Numbered from the stretch's first letter, positions 8,577 to 18,174 are shown. The stretch is 33,650 nucleotides of DNA from Candidatus Fimimorpha faecalis (GCA_018712075.1 DVHN01000126.1:1-33650), one strand, 5' to 3'. Numbers and translations are program-made. The notes: generated by a model not told the origin, from the sequence alone.

Positions 8577-11500
8577 ATGAAGAATTGGAAGAGGCACAAT
8601 AAGAAAAAACAAGTGGTATCATGGCTCATTAGTTTTTTTATACTTATTGCAATGCTTTCTACCCCGCTGTTGCTGACTCAGGCGGGGAATCTGGAATCTG
8701 GTCAGGCTGAGTCTGGCAAAACGACAGAAGGGATTCAAAAAGATTCCAATGTGATAAGTCCAGAGATCACGGCGGAAGGAGTTCATTTTCATTATTATGC
8801 ACCTCAGGCAGAGAATGTATATTTGTCAGGAAGTATGAATGGATGGGCTCAAGATGCGGATCGAATGGAGTTGGATGAAGAAACAGGGTATTGGAGCATT
8901 ACAAAGTCTCTAACAGCTGGAAGCTATGAATACAAATTTATTGAAGATGGTAACTGGGTGACAGATCCGCTAAATCCAGAGCAGAAAAACGGAAACAGTA
9001 GCTTACTAGTGACTGGATTAGCGGACGACACAGATACAATCGCAAAAGGAAAAACAATACAACTTCCAGAATATGGTACTTATTATGATTCAGCCAACCC
9101 AGAAGGACGTAAAGCTCTGGTAACATATCAGCTGAAACAAGAACAAGAAGGATTAACATTGGATGGTTATACACTAACCGTGGAGGAATCCTACGCAGCA
9201 GACCGCATTGTTCTTGTCATGACGGCAGAAGATAGTACGGCTTCTTTCGTGCTGGATATTGTAGAAAATCAATATACTTATACCATTTATTATTATGATA
9301 GCATCCATAATAGCGTAGATTCTACCGATTTATGGATTTGGGAAAATGGTGGCGAAGGTGCCAGTGCAGGAAGAGAATTTCAAGAGAGTGTTGTGTTAGA
9401 AGATGGAAATACTTGGCTGAAAGCTACTTGTGTTCTTTCCTATACAAATTTGGGAATTATTCCTAGAAGTAAAGGAGCTTGGGATTGGCAGAGTGCTACC
9501 GTTAATTATGAAAACAAAAATAAGGCAGAAGAAGTTACAATTTATATTATTGCAGATGACAGTACTGCCTATACCGAACTTCCAGAAATTCAAGAAGCCA
9601 GAGATCGTCATGTTATTGTGGAGTATATAAGACCAGAAGGAGATTATGACGGCTGGAATATTTATACTTGGAATAGTGGATATGGTTCTGATGTGCAAAT
9701 TGATATGACAAAACAGGGTGATAAGCAAGTATTTGATATTCCAGTGAAATCTACAACTAGTTCATTGTCTTTTGTTATGAGAAAAGGACCACAGGATAAT
9801 CCATTCCAGAACAAAGACGGCGGGGATCACAATATAGTAATTCCACTGGATCAAGATGTAGTACGTGCTGTTTTTGTGCAAGATCAGGGGGTACAGTATG
9901 TTTATCCTTACAATAGTGGTTATGAATTAGATGGAGAAGAAAATCAAATTCATTTTTATTATCGAAACGATGAGCATTTCCTTAATGGTACATTGGAAGA
10001 ATTAGAAGGTAAAGTAGAAGTAGAAGTGGATGGAAATTCTTATCCAATGAGTTATGATGAGGAGACGGGAAGGTTTATATATTCCTTAACGGGTCTTACG
10101 GAAGGAGAACATAAATATCGCTATCTTGTAGATGGAGAAAGTTTGATTGATGTTTATAATGAAGTAACAACGGAACAGGATGGCATTACTTATTCGGTAT
10201 ATTCTTATCAGAAGTTTGAAGGAGAAGCTTCTGCATCGCTAACTCCGGCGACCATTACTTGTGCGGAAAATACGGTGTTGAAGGTAGTAACGCCACAAGC
10301 AGAGGGAATGGAAGTGGCATCGATTACCGCAGATACTTCAGCAATTGGCGGTAAGGAAGAACTGACAATTAGCCCAGAATTAAATGCAATTACGCTGTCT
10401 GTGCCAGATACGCTGGAACCAGGCAATTATACGATTCCAGTTTGTGTAAAAGATCAATATGGCAATCAATATCGTACGGAAACAGAACTTACTGTCAAAG
10501 ATGGAGAAAGCGATTGGGATGATGCAATCATTTACTTTATGTTAACCGATCGATTCTTTGATGGCAATACATCGAATAATGGGGAAAACTATGATCCAGA
10601 AAATCCTGGTATGTATCATGGTGGAGATTTTGCAGGTGTAACGGAAAAGTTAGATTACTTAGAAGATTTGGGAGTTAATACGATTTGGATTACTCCAATT
10701 GTAGAGAACATTTCTAACCCACAGAATACAGATAATCCAGATGTTCCTCAGACAGTAGGATATCATGGTTATTGGGCGGATGACTTTACTACATTGGACA
10801 GCCATTTAGGAACAGAAGAAGAATTTCAGACATTAATTGAAGAAGCTCATGCAAGAGATATGAAAATTATGGTAGACGTAGTTTTGAATCATGCAGGTTA
10901 TGGAACGGAAGATATTTTTGGAGATATGCTGCGTAATAGTGAAACAACGGTACCTGGAGATGAGGTAAAAGATAGTTTATCAGGATTGCCTGACTTTTAT
11001 ACCGAGAATCCAGAAGTGAGAGAACAGCTTGTGGATTGGCAAACCGCATGGGTTAGTGAGTTTGATATTGACTATTTCCGTGTGGATACAGTGAAACATG
11101 TAGATAATACGACATGGCAGGCATTTAAAAATGCTTTGACGGAAGTGAATCCAGAGTTTAAAATGATTGGAGAATATTCTGGTGCAGGTTATTCGTTTGA
11201 TGGTGGGCAATTGAAAAATGGACAAATGGATGCGCTGTTGGACTTCGATTTTAATGATACTGGACTGGATTTAGCAACTGGTAATCTTCAAAAAGTAGAA
11301 ACTTTCTTAGAAAAAAGAAATGCAGCTTTGAGCAGTGATGCTACGCTTGGAAGTTTTCTTAGCAGTCATGACGAAGATGGTTTGCTGTACTCCATGATTA
11401 ATAGTAAAGGAATTCCAGAAGAAAAAGCAAGAGATTTGATGAAGGTAGCCGCTTCTATGCAAATTACAGCAAAGGGACAGCCGATCATCTATTATGGAGA

Positions 11501-12812
11501 AGAGCTGGGACAGACAGGAGCAAATAATTATCCTTATCAGACAAATCGTTATGATCTGGATTGGAATATTGCCAATGATAGTAATGATATGCTGACACAT
11601 TATAAGACTATGCTTGGAATTCGTCAGGCATATAGTGAAATTTTGGCAGAAGGGGATCGTACTGCTCTGTTCGTGGATGAAGAAAATGGAGTATTGGTAT
11701 TTGACAGAAGTTTGGATGGACAGCATCTGATTACTGCATTAAATATTTCAGAAGAAGCACAGGATGTAACGATTACACTTCCAACGGATGTAAAGACAAT
11801 CACGGGCAATCTGTATACAGATGATGGAAATATCACTACTGTAAAAAATAATACAATTTCTATTCAAGTACCTGCGGCAGAAGCAGGAGGTACCTATATC
11901 TTCTTTGGTGATACATCAGAACAACCGATAGAAACATCCAAAATCAGTTATTCCACTCATGTACAAAATCTGGGTTGGCAGTCTTATGTAAGCGATGGAG
12001 CAATGTCAGGAACTAAGAGCCAGAGCTTAAGATTGGAAGGAATTAAGATTCGTCTGGATGATTCCATGGATGGAGGAGTAGAATATCGTACCCATGTACA
12101 GAATTTGGGTTGGCAGTCCTATGTAAGTGATGATGTAATGTCGGGAACCACAGGCAAATCGTTGAGATTAGAGGCAATTCAAATTCGTTTGACTGGAGCT
12201 ATTGCAGAACAATATGATATTTATTATCGTACTCATATTCAGGATAAAGGATGGCTCGGTTGGGCTATGAATGATGGAAAGTCTGGATCAGCTGGATTAT
12301 CCAAACGATTAGAGGCAATTGAAATCCGTTTCGTAGAAAAAGGCGGTGCAGCTCCTGGAAGTACTCAAAATGCTTATTTGACGAATAAGAAAGAAGCGAA
12401 TCCAACGATCAGTTATCGTACGCATGTACAAAATGAAGGCTGGCAAACTTATGTTACAGGCGGAGTAATGTCAGGAACAAAGGGTAAGAGCCTGAGATTA
12501 GAAGCGATCCAGATTAGTGTAAATGGAGATGGATTAAACGGCAGTATAGAATATTCTTCCCATGTACAGAATGAAGGCTGGCAAGCTTATGTGGCAGACG
12601 ATGCGATATCAGGAACAAAGGGCAGAAGCCTGAGACTGGAAGCAATTAAGATTCGCTTGACAGGAGAGTTAGCACAGAAGTATAGTGTAGAATATCGTAC
12701 GCATGTACAAAACGAAGGATGGAAGAACTGGGTAAAAGATGATGCAGTGTCAGGAACGACAGGCAAAAATTTGAGACTGGAAGCAATTGAAATTCGTTTA
12801 ATTAAAAAATAA
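8577..12812 (+). CDS. Secreted multidomain GH13 alpha-amylase/pullulanase-type glycosidase with six ChW repeats
   Basis: 1411-residue exported enzyme for starch-like alpha-glucans. Start ATG 8577 has AGGAGG eight bases upstream; the GTG at 8550 is rejected. A signal peptide (residues 1-37) is followed by a CBM48-like E-set domain (about 60-145; VYLSGSMNGW, SYEYKFIEDG). A beta-rich region follows, then a CBM41-like starch-binding domain (about 340-440; GDYDGWNIYTWN) and another E-set (about 450-650). The GH13 barrel (about 650-1000) has region I DVVLNH (from D766), nucleophile D837 in FRVDTVKH, acid/base E866 in MIGEYSG, and D932 in SSHDEDG. The pullulanase hallmark YNWGYDP is absent, so alpha-amylase or neopullulanase-like specificity is possible. 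The C-terminus carries ChW repeats for surface or cell interaction. Confidence 0.93.
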   Translation: MKNWKRHNKKKQVVSWLISFFILIAMLSTPLLLTQAGNLESGQAESGKTTEGIQKDSNVISPEITAEGVHFHYYAPQAENVYLSGSMNGWAQDADRMELDEETGYWSITKSLTAGSYEYKFIEDGNWVTDPLNPEQKNGNSSLLVTGLADDTDTIAKGKTIQLPEYGTYYDSANPEGRKALVTYQLKQEQEGLTLDGYTLTVEESYAADRIVLVMTAEDSTASFVLDIVENQYTYTIYYYDSIHNSVDSTDLWIWENGGEGASAGREFQESVVLEDGNTWLKATCVLSYTNLGIIPRSKGAWDWQSATVNYENKNKAEEVTIYIIADDSTAYTELPEIQEARDRHVIVEYIRPEGDYDGWNIYTWNSGYGSDVQIDMTKQGDKQVFDIPVKSTTSSLSFVMRKGPQDNPFQNKDGGDHNIVIPLDQDVVRAVFVQDQGVQYVYPYNSGYELDGEENQIHFYYRNDEHFLNGTLEELEGKVEVEVDGNSYPMSYDEETGRFIYSLTGLTEGEHKYRYLVDGESLIDVYNEVTTEQDGITYSVYSYQKFEGEASASLTPATITCAENTVLKVVTPQAEGMEVASITADTSAIGGKEELTISPELNAITLSVPDTLEPGNYTIPVCVKDQYGNQYRTETELTVKDGESDWDDAIIYFMLTDRFFDGNTSNNGENYDPENPGMYHGGDFAGVTEKLDYLEDLGVNTIWITPIVENISNPQNTDNPDVPQTVGYHGYWADDFTTLDSHLGTEEEFQTLIEEAHARDMKIMVDVVLNHAGYGTEDIFGDMLRNSETTVPGDEVKDSLSGLPDFYTENPEVREQLVDWQTAWVSEFDIDYFRVDTVKHVDNTTWQAFKNALTEVNPEFKMIGEYSGAGYSFDGGQLKNGQMDALLDFDFNDTGLDLATGNLQKVETFLEKRNAALSSDATLGSFLSSHDEDGLLYSMINSKGIPEEKARDLMKVAASMQITAKGQPIIYYGEELGQTGANNYPYQTNRYDLDWNIANDSNDMLTHYKTMLGIRQAYSEILAEGDRTALFVDEENGVLVFDRSLDGQHLITALNISEEAQDVTITLPTDVKTITGNLYTDDGNITTVKNNTISIQVPAAEAGGTYIFFGDTSEQPIETSKISYSTHVQNLGWQSYVSDGAMSGTKSQSLRLEGIKIRLDDSMDGGVEYRTHVQNLGWQSYVSDDVMSGTTGKSLRLEAIQIRLTGAIAEQYDIYYRTHIQDKGWLGWAMNDGKSGSAGLSKRLEAIEIRFVEKGGAAPGSTQNAYLTNKKEANPTISYRTHVQNEGWQTYVTGGVMSGTKGKSLRLEAIQISVNGDGLNGSIEYSSHVQNEGWQAYVADDAISGTKGRSLRLEAIKIRLTGELAQKYSVEYRTHVQNEGWKNWVKDDAVSGTTGKNLRLEAIEIRLIKK
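11943..12812 (+). repeat. Six in-frame ChW repeats arranged as two triplets
   Basis: Six copies of about 45 residues follow the pattern THVQN-x-GWQ-x-YV, SGT, LRLEAIxIRL. Repeats 1-3 and 4-6 are separated by a Gly/Ala/Asn-rich linker (from KGGAAPG to KKEANPT). Equivalent members share linkers: a TGAIAEQYD-type linker follows repeat 2 and TGELAQKYS follows repeat 5. This suggests duplication of a three-repeat block. Repeat 3 is the most divergent (HIQDKGWLGWAMNDGKSGS). Confidence 0.92.
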
Positions 12813-12820
12813 AAATACTT

Positions 12821-12866
12821 AGAGAGACCGATGGTAGAGAAATCGCTTGTCGGTCTCTCTTTTTGT
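12821..12866 (+). terminator. Strong intrinsic terminator of the amylase gene
   Basis: AGAGAGACCGA (12821-12831) pairs perfectly with TCGGTCTCTCT (12850-12860), followed by TTTTG. It lies nine bases past the stop codon. Confidence 0.92.
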
Positions 12867-12959
12867 TACCTCGTAGAAAACACTATCTTACGTTAAAACG
12901 ATAAAGTAACGATCCTATGAGATAAAATGATCTATAAGTAGAAGTCTTAATGAAAGATC

Positions 12960-13026
12960 TTAACAATTTCTGTTAATGAGAAGAAGAAAAGAAAGATTTG
13001 CTTTTTTATAGGCAGTGTGATAAACT
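12960..13026 (+). promoter_or_regulatory. Promoter of the DegV gene, with an upstream palindrome
   Basis: TTGCTT (12998-13003), a 17-base spacer and an extended -10 TG-A-TAAACT (13018-13026) form a good SigA-type promoter. Upstream, TTAACA (12960-12965) and TGTTAA (12971-12976) form a short palindrome that could bind a regulator. The rest of 12867-12959 shows nothing recognisable. Confidence 0.6.
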
Positions 13027-13073
13027 AATAATAGTCTATATAACAATACACTGAGATATTGCAGGAGGGTTTC

Positions 13074-13970
13074 ATGGGAAAAGTTGCAGTAATTACAGAT
13101 AGTAATTGCGGTTTCACAAAAGAGAAAGCAGAATCACTTGGATTTTTTTTCTTGCCGATGCCGTTTCATATTAATGATAAGACTTATTTAGATGGTATTA
13201 ATCTAACACAGGAACAATTTTATAAACTTCAGGGAGAAGGAGCCGATATTATGACTTCTCAGCCATCTCCAGAAAGTATTATGGGGATGTGGGACAATCT
13301 GTTAAAAGAATACGATGAAATTGTGCATATTCCAATGTCAAGTGGTTTATCAGGCTCTTGTCAAACAGCGATTATGCTTTCCGATGATAAGCCATATAGA
13401 AATAGAGTATTTGTAGTAAATAATAAACGAATTTCTTCCACGTTGGCACAATCTGCGATTGATGCTGTAGAGTTGGCGAAAAGAGGATGGAGTGCTGCTC
13501 AAATCAAGAAGATATTAGAGCAGACATGCCATGACTCGACGATCTATATTACATTGGATACGCTGAAATATTTAAAAAAAGGTGGACGAATTACTCCAGC
13601 GGCAGCTGCACTTGGTACAATTCTGAGGCTAAAGCCTGTTCTTCAAATTCAAGGGGATAAGTTGGATGCATATGCAAAAGCACGTACCATCAAGCAAGCG
13701 AAAATGATGATGCTGGAAGCTGTAAAAAAAGATATTGTGGATCGTCTAGGTGGTGATTTATCAGGTAATTCGTATTGGTTTTCAGTGATTCATACGCAGA
13801 ATCTAGCAGGGGCAGAAGAATTTAAGAAAGAAGTAGAAGAGCAATTTCCAGGTCAAGATATTTTAGTAGATCATCTTTCGCTCAGTGTTGCCTGCCATAT
13901 TGGACCAGGTGCTTTGGCGATTACTTGTACAAAGAAGCTGGACTACAATCAGGAACCACCACAATTATAG
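13074..13970 (+). CDS. DegV family fatty-acid-binding protein
   Basis: 298 residues, full length for the DegV/FakB family, whose members bind a fatty acid and, in characterised FakA/FakB systems, present it for phosphorylation. Diagnostic features are the N-terminal VAVITDSNCGFT, the MTSQPSP ligand-loop motif (about 55-61), the PMSSGLSGSCQTA motif, and LKYLKKGGRI in the middle. The true start is ATG 13074 behind AGGAGGG; an in-frame TTG at 13059 lies upstream of that site. No FakA-like kinase is nearby, so a role in exogenous fatty-acid use is inferred from family only. It has its own promoter and is probably monocistronic. Confidence 0.93.
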   Translation: MGKVAVITDSNCGFTKEKAESLGFFFLPMPFHINDKTYLDGINLTQEQFYKLQGEGADIMTSQPSPESIMGMWDNLLKEYDEIVHIPMSSGLSGSCQTAIMLSDDKPYRNRVFVVNNKRISSTLAQSAIDAVELAKRGWSAAQIKKILEQTCHDSTIYITLDTLKYLKKGGRITPAAAALGTILRLKPVLQIQGDKLDAYAKARTIKQAKMMMLEAVKKDIVDRLGGDLSGNSYWFSVIHTQNLAGAEEFKKEVEEQFPGQDILVDHLSLSVACHIGPGALAITCTKKLDYNQEPPQL

Positions 13971-13976
13971 TATAAA

Positions 13977-14014
13977 ATACAAGGGAAAATCTGTTTTAGG
14001 CCTTGTATTATAAT
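13977..14014 (+). promoter_or_regulatory. Inverted repeat abutting a -10 element upstream of dapL
   Basis: ATACAAGG (13977-13984) and CCTTGTAT (14001-14008) are a perfect 8-bp inverted repeat, directly followed by TATAAT (14009-14014). It may terminate the DegV transcript, but has no T-run. It may instead be an operator over the -35 region of the dapL promoter. Confidence 0.45.
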
Positions 14015-14025
14015 ATAGAATGAAA

Positions 14026-14053
14026 GATATCCTTTCTAATTAGAAAGTGATAT
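14026..14053 (+). promoter_or_regulatory. Leader hairpin just upstream of the dapL ribosome-binding site
   Basis: GATATC-CTTTCT-AATT-AGAAAG-T-GATAT forms a nearly continuous 11-bp hairpin that ends a few bases before AGGGAGGAG (14057-14065). It could protect the 5' end or modulate ribosome access. Confidence 0.45.
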
Positions 14054-14072
14054 TTTAGGGAGGAGAACCATT

Positions 14073-15287
14073 ATGTTTAAAATTAATGATAATTACTTAA
14101 AACTTCCAGGTAGTTATTTATTTTCAACAATTGCAAAAAAAGTAAATGAATTCACGAATGCAAATCCAGATAAAAAGATTATTCGTCTTGGAATCGGTGA
14201 TGTAACACAGCCATTGGCACCAGCAATTATTGAAAGTCTTCATAAAGCAGTGGATGAAATGGGAAAAGCAGAAACATTTCATGGATATGCTCCAGATTTG
14301 GGCTATGAATTTTTGAGAACTACGATTCAAAAAAATGATTATGAGGCAAGAGGCTGTGATATTCAGGCAGATGAGATTTTTGTTAGCGATGGGGCAAAGT
14401 CTGATTCTGCGAACATTCAGGAGATTTTTAGTATTGATAATAAAATTGCAGTATGTGATCCAGTTTATCCAGTCTATGTAGACAGCAATGTTATGGCTGG
14501 CAGAACTGGAAGCTATGACCCTGCTACAGAGCGCTGGAGTGATGTTATTTATATGCCATGCACGGCAGATAATCATTTTGCACCAGAATTTCCAACAGAA
14601 AATCCAGATTTGATTTATCTTTGTTTTCCGAATAATCCAACTGGTTCCATGGTTACAAAGGAACAGTTGCAGGCATGGGTCGATTATGCGAATAAAATTG
14701 GAGCCATTATTATTTATGATGCTGCTTATGAAGCTTATATTTCAGAAGAAAATGTACCTCATACCATTTATGAGTGTGAAGGCGCTAGAACTTGTGCGAT
14801 TGAGTTAAAGAGTTTTTCGAAAAATGCTGGATTTACAGGAACACGTCTGGGTTACGCAGTAGTTCCAAAAGACATTAAGAGTAATGGAGTAACATTACAT
14901 TCTCTTTGGGCAAGACGTCATGGAACAAAATACAATGGTGCTCCATATATTATTCAGCGTGCAGGTGAAGCAGTTTATTCCGAGGCAGGCAAAGCACAGT
15001 TAAAACAACAAGTTGCTTATTATATGAATAATGCGAAAGTAATTTTGGAAGGATTAAAGAAGGCAGGATATGAAGTATACGGTGGTGTGAATGCACCATA
15101 TATTTGGTTAAAGACACCAAATCAAATGACATCCTGGGAATTCTTTGATTACTTATTAGAAAATGCAAATGTAGTTGGAACACCTGGTTCTGGATTTGGA
15201 CCAAGTGGAGAAGGTTACTTCCGTCTGACAGCATTTGGCAATTATGAAAATACGGTTGAAGCAGTAGAACGTATTATAAAACTCTAA
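14073..15287 (+). CDS. dapL: LL-diaminopimelate aminotransferase
   Basis: Converts tetrahydrodipicolinate directly to LL-diaminopimelate using glutamate and PLP, giving lysine and peptidoglycan precursor by the short DapL route. The 404 residues match DapL length. Characteristic sequences are [16 protein letters not shown] at the N-terminus, [56 protein letters not shown], and the PLP-lysine K250 in [15 protein letters not shown]. The start at ATG 14073 has a strong AGGGAGGAG. No other dap genes are in the window. The assignment is firm because these motifs separate DapL from other class I aminotransferases. Confidence 0.96.
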   Translation: MFKINDNYLKLPGSYLFSTIAKKVNEFTNANPDKKIIRLGIGDVTQPLAPAIIESLHKAVDEMGKAETFHGYAPDLGYEFLRTTIQKNDYEARGCDIQADEIFVSDGAKSDSANIQEIFSIDNKIAVCDPVYPVYVDSNVMAGRTGSYDPATERWSDVIYMPCTADNHFAPEFPTENPDLIYLCFPNNPTGSMVTKEQLQAWVDYANKIGAIIIYDAAYEAYISEENVPHTIYECEGARTCAIELKSFSKNAGFTGTRLGYAVVPKDIKSNGVTLHSLWARRHGTKYNGAPYIIQRAGEAVYSEAGKAQLKQQVAYYMNNAKVILEGLKKAGYEVYGGVNAPYIWLKTPNQMTSWEFFDYLLENANVVGTPGSGFGPSGEGYFRLTAFGNYENTVEAVERIIKL

Positions 15288-15315
15288 TAAAAAGAAAAGA
15301 ATACCATAATGATAG

Positions 15316-15395
15316 CCTCTTTTTGGCAAAACAGAAAAATTGCAAATCGATTCTGATATGTAATACTTTGTTTGGATACCAAAAAGAGGTTTTTA
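15316..15395 (+). terminator. Long-loop inverted repeat with T-run between dapL and the beta-CASP gene
   Basis: CCTCTTTTTGG (15316-15326) and CCAAAAAGAGG (15379-15389) are a perfect 11-bp inverted repeat with a 52-base loop, followed by TTTTTA (15390-15395). It ends about ten bases before the next ribosome-binding site. It may terminate dapL or act as an attenuator in the leader of the following gene. Confidence 0.55.
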
Positions 15396-15418
15396 TATTA
15401 AAAAAAGGAAGTGATTAC

Positions 15419-17017
15419 TTGAAACTTACATTTATTGGAGCAGCACATGAAGTAACAGGAAGCTGCCATTTTTTACAGGCGTGTGGAAAAAACATTTTAA
15501 TTGATTATGGAATGGAGCAAGGAAGAGATACGTATATAAATGCAAAGCTGCCGATTTCGGAATCGGAAGTGGATTATGTATTTTTAACTCATGCACATAT
15601 CGATCATTCAGGATTATTGCCATTGTTGTATCAGAGAGGATTTCGAGGATCTATTTTTACAACATCGGCTACGACCGATTTATGTGATATTATGCTGCGG
15701 GATAGTGCCCATATTCAAGAAATGGAGGCAGAGTGGAAAAACCGAAAAGGAAAACGAAGTGGAGCGGAATTGGTGGAGCCCCTTTATACAATGGAAGATG
15801 CAATAGGGGTGCAGACACTTTTTGTTCCATGTAATTATAATGAAATGATTTCAGTATCGGACGGAATCCATATTCGATTTACAGATGTAGGACATTTGCT
15901 TGGGTCAGCGAGTATTGAAGTTTGGCTTCAGGAAGAAGAGGGAGAGAAAAAGCTAATTTTCTCTGGAGATATTGGAAATAAAAATCAGCCATTGATTAAA
16001 GATCCTCAATATTTAGAAGAGGCAGATTATGTGATTATGGAATCGACTTATGGAGATCGTTATCATGAGGAAGTTGGAGATTATATTAAGCAGCTTGTAA
16101 CAATTATTCGAGATACATTCCAAAAAGGAGGAAATGTAGTTGTTCCTTGTTTTGCAGTTGGCAGAACGCAGGAGATGCTTTATTTTATTCGTCAAATCAA
16201 GCAGGACAATTTGCTGCCAGAATTTCCTAACTTTGAAGTTTGGGTAGATAGTCCATTGGCGGTAGAAGCTACGAATGTATTTAATAAAAATTATCACGAA
16301 TGTTTTGATGAGGAGGCAATGGAATTAATTCGGGAAGGAATTAATCCAATTCGATTTCCAGGATTACGGCTATCTGTTACAAGTGAAGAGTCAAAGGCCA
16401 TTAACTTTGATGAAAAGCCAAAAGTAATTATTTCAGCATCAGGTATGTGTGATGCAGGACGTGTCCGTCATCACTTAAAACATAATCTGTGGAGAGAAGA
16501 ATGTACGATTGTATTCGCAGGTTATCAGGCGATTGGAAGTCCTGGAAGAGCGATTTTAGATGGAATTCCAGAAATCAGGCTATTTGGGGAAACGATACAA
16601 ATCAGGGCTAGAATTGAGAAATTAGACGGAGTAAGTGGACATGCCGATAAAGAAGGATTAATCCAATGGATCACGGCATTGAAAAAGAAGCCGCAGCGAG
16701 TTTTTATTGTGCATGGAGAAGATGAGGTATGTGACAGTTTTGCTAGATGTTTGGAGAATGAGTACGGATTTCGGGTAAATGCTCCATACAGTGGTGACAG
16801 TTATGATCTTTTAATGAATACATGTGTGGAAACTGGAAATAAAGTATATGCGGAGAAGAAGAGCAGCAGGAAACATGCCAATGCAGTATTTGAACGATTG
16901 TTAGCAGCTGGTCAGCGGCTATTGATTGTTATTCGCCACAATGAAGGCGGTGCAAACAAAGATTTGGCACGTTTTGCAGATCAAATACAATCGCTTTGTG
17001 ATAAATGGGATCGATAG
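15419..17017 (+). CDS. Beta-CASP metallo-beta-lactamase fold protein (CPSF/RNase-like)
   Basis: 532-residue member of the MBL/beta-CASP family, zinc-dependent nucleases that mostly act on RNA. The MBL core shows the metal site THAHIDHSGL, a second His in GHLLGSASIEV and Asp in SGDIGNKNQP. The beta-CASP cap has MESTYGDR, VVVPCFAVGRTQEML and the Gly/Ser-rich ASGMCDAGRVRHHLKH. The C-terminal RMMBL part has VSGHADKEGLIQW and FIVHGEDE. I chose TTG 15419, giving LKLTFIGAAHEVTGSCHF, because AAAGGAAG lies seven bases upstream and homologues begin at this strand; 32 upstream in-frame codons (from 15323) overlap the inverted repeat. The next gene starts 22 bases later and is probably co-transcribed. 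Confidence 0.9.
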   Translation: MKLTFIGAAHEVTGSCHFLQACGKNILIDYGMEQGRDTYINAKLPISESEVDYVFLTHAHIDHSGLLPLLYQRGFRGSIFTTSATTDLCDIMLRDSAHIQEMEAEWKNRKGKRSGAELVEPLYTMEDAIGVQTLFVPCNYNEMISVSDGIHIRFTDVGHLLGSASIEVWLQEEEGEKKLIFSGDIGNKNQPLIKDPQYLEEADYVIMESTYGDRYHEEVGDYIKQLVTIIRDTFQKGGNVVVPCFAVGRTQEMLYFIRQIKQDNLLPEFPNFEVWVDSPLAVEATNVFNKNYHECFDEEAMELIREGINPIRFPGLRLSVTSEESKAINFDEKPKVIISASGMCDAGRVRHHLKHNLWREECTIVFAGYQAIGSPGRAILDGIPEIRLFGETIQIRARIEKLDGVSGHADKEGLIQWITALKKKPQRVFIVHGEDEVCDSFARCLENEYGFRVNAPYSGDSYDLLMNTCVETGNKVYAEKKSSRKHANAVFERLLAAGQRLLIVIRHNEGGANKDLARFADQIQSLCDKWDR

Positions 17018-17039
17018 CAGCGATGATGATGGAGTGCAA

Positions 17040-17492
17040 ATGAGGATGGATAAGTTAAAGCAATTATGGAAAAACCGAGAAGTGATTTTATATCTTGTAT
17101 TTGGAATTTTAACTACAATAGTAAATTATGTTGTTTATTTTAGCTGCACGAGTATACTTGGTTTGGATTGGTCCATTGCAAATGTATTTGCTTGGGTATT
17201 TGCAGTAGCATTTGCCTATCTCACCAATCGAATTTGGGTATTTGAAAGCAAAAAAACAGGATTCATAGCTATTATTCGAGAAATTATATTATTTGTTGGA
17301 TGTCGAATTCTTTCTTTCGGATTTGATATGGGAACAATGTTTGTCTGTATGGATTTGCTTCATATGGAAGATTGGGTTGTAAACAATCTGCCAGTAGGAG
17401 AATTTATGGCAAAGACACTAGCACAGGGTATTGTAGTAATATCCAATTATGTATTCAGTAAATGGATTATATTTAAAAAAGAAACTGTTTAA
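17040..17492 (+). CDS. GtrA-like membrane protein
   Basis: 150-residue GtrA-family protein with four predicted membrane helices (beginning EVILYLVFGILTTIVNYVVY). The family is linked to flipping or transfer of polyprenyl-linked sugars in surface polysaccharide synthesis. The family-typical AFAYLTNRIWVFES is present near residue 55, and the C-terminus ends NYVFSKWIIFKK. ATG 17040 has GGAG six bases upstream; the open frame extends back to 16926 inside the previous gene, but those codons lie upstream of the site. It follows the beta-CASP gene by 22 bases. No glycosyltransferase partner is adjacent, so the carried sugar is unknown. Confidence 0.88.
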   Translation: MRMDKLKQLWKNREVILYLVFGILTTIVNYVVYFSCTSILGLDWSIANVFAWVFAVAFAYLTNRIWVFESKKTGFIAIIREIILFVGCRILSFGFDMGTMFVCMDLLHMEDWVVNNLPVGEFMAKTLAQGIVVISNYVFSKWIIFKKETV

Positions 17493-17493
17493 T

Positions 17494-17536
17494 GAAAAAC
17501 CGTCAGATACTTAATCAAGTATTCTGGCGGTTTTTG
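17494..17536. terminator. Bidirectional intrinsic terminator between the GtrA-like and SEC-C genes
   Basis: AAAAACCGTCAGA-TACTT pairs with AAGTA-TTCTGGCGGTTTTT. Reading + it ends in TTTTTG; reading - it ends in TTTTTC. It serves two convergent genes. From 17537 to 17610 I see nothing else. Confidence 0.92.
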
Positions 17537-17610
17537 TAATTAAGTAGAAATGAGCTTACTCGATTGTTATTGTGATAATCCACGGTAGGATTGTTTTGCT
17601 GTTGGCAAGT

Positions 17611-18114
17611 TTACACATTTCTTCCACAACATTTTTTATATTTCTTTCCGCTTCCACATGGACATGGATCATTACGGCCAATTTTCTTTGGCTTTACAAT
17701 AGTGGTAGAGCTTTTTTGTTCTTTATATAATTCTTTTCTGCGCTCTGGGGAAAGTAGGCTGTCCCATTGAGGAAGGGTGTATAACCATTCTGCACGGGCT
17801 TCTACCATATTATAATATAATTTTTCCTTATCATAATCAAGACTTAGTTCTGTTGTTTCATCCATTGTTTCAATTGGATTTGGAGTTTTTAAACTATCGT
17901 TGATACCGTCTAAAATACCAACCATAATCATTGTATCTACGTTATATTTTTTTGCAAGTGTTGGAATTGTACCAGTTACAACTTCGTCTGTGGAAAGTAA
18001 GGATTCATAAAATCCTTTTTCTAACTGGAAGTAATTCGCCCAGAACATTTGGTATTGTTTTTCACTTGCCTGCTCATTATAAGCTTCCTGTCTCCATTGT
18101 TCTAATAATGACAT
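17611..18114 (-). CDS. SEC-C metal-binding motif protein
   Basis: 167 residues: an acidic, mostly helical body (residues 1-135) with no recognised domain, then a C-terminal SEC-C zinc motif, [20 protein letters not shown]. The motif is the C-x-C-x8-CC(or H) module also found at the SecA C-terminus, where it binds zinc and contacts SecB or the ribosome. As a stand-alone tail on a small helical protein it is common in Firmicutes but of unknown function. The ATG at 18114 has AAGGGTGG six bases upstream. Transcription likely ends at the bidirectional hairpin at 17494-17536. There is a separate inverted repeat in its upstream region. Confidence 0.85.
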   Translation of the reverse strand: MSLLEQWRQEAYNEQASEKQYQMFWANYFQLEKGFYESLLSTDEVVTGTIPTLAKKYNVDTMIMVGILDGINDSLKTPNPIETMDETTELSLDYDKEKLYYNMVEARAEWLYTLPQWDSLLSPERRKELYKEQKSSTTIVKPKKIGRNDPCPCGSGKKYKKCCGRNV

Positions 18115-18174
18115 ATTATTCCACCCTTTGTTTTAAAATTTATTTAGGAAAAAACTTCCTATTATGCAGGTAAA

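Noticed and set aside
11307-11726. 139-codon - strand frame
   Set aside because: Antisense to the GH13 catalytic barrel, whose motifs are intact; Ile/Ser/Cys-rich composition typical of a shadow frame and no ribosome-binding site.
14124-14576. 150-codon - strand frame
   Set aside because: Fully antisense to dapL, and Cys/Ile/Asn-rich as expected for the reverse of an AT-rich coding sequence.
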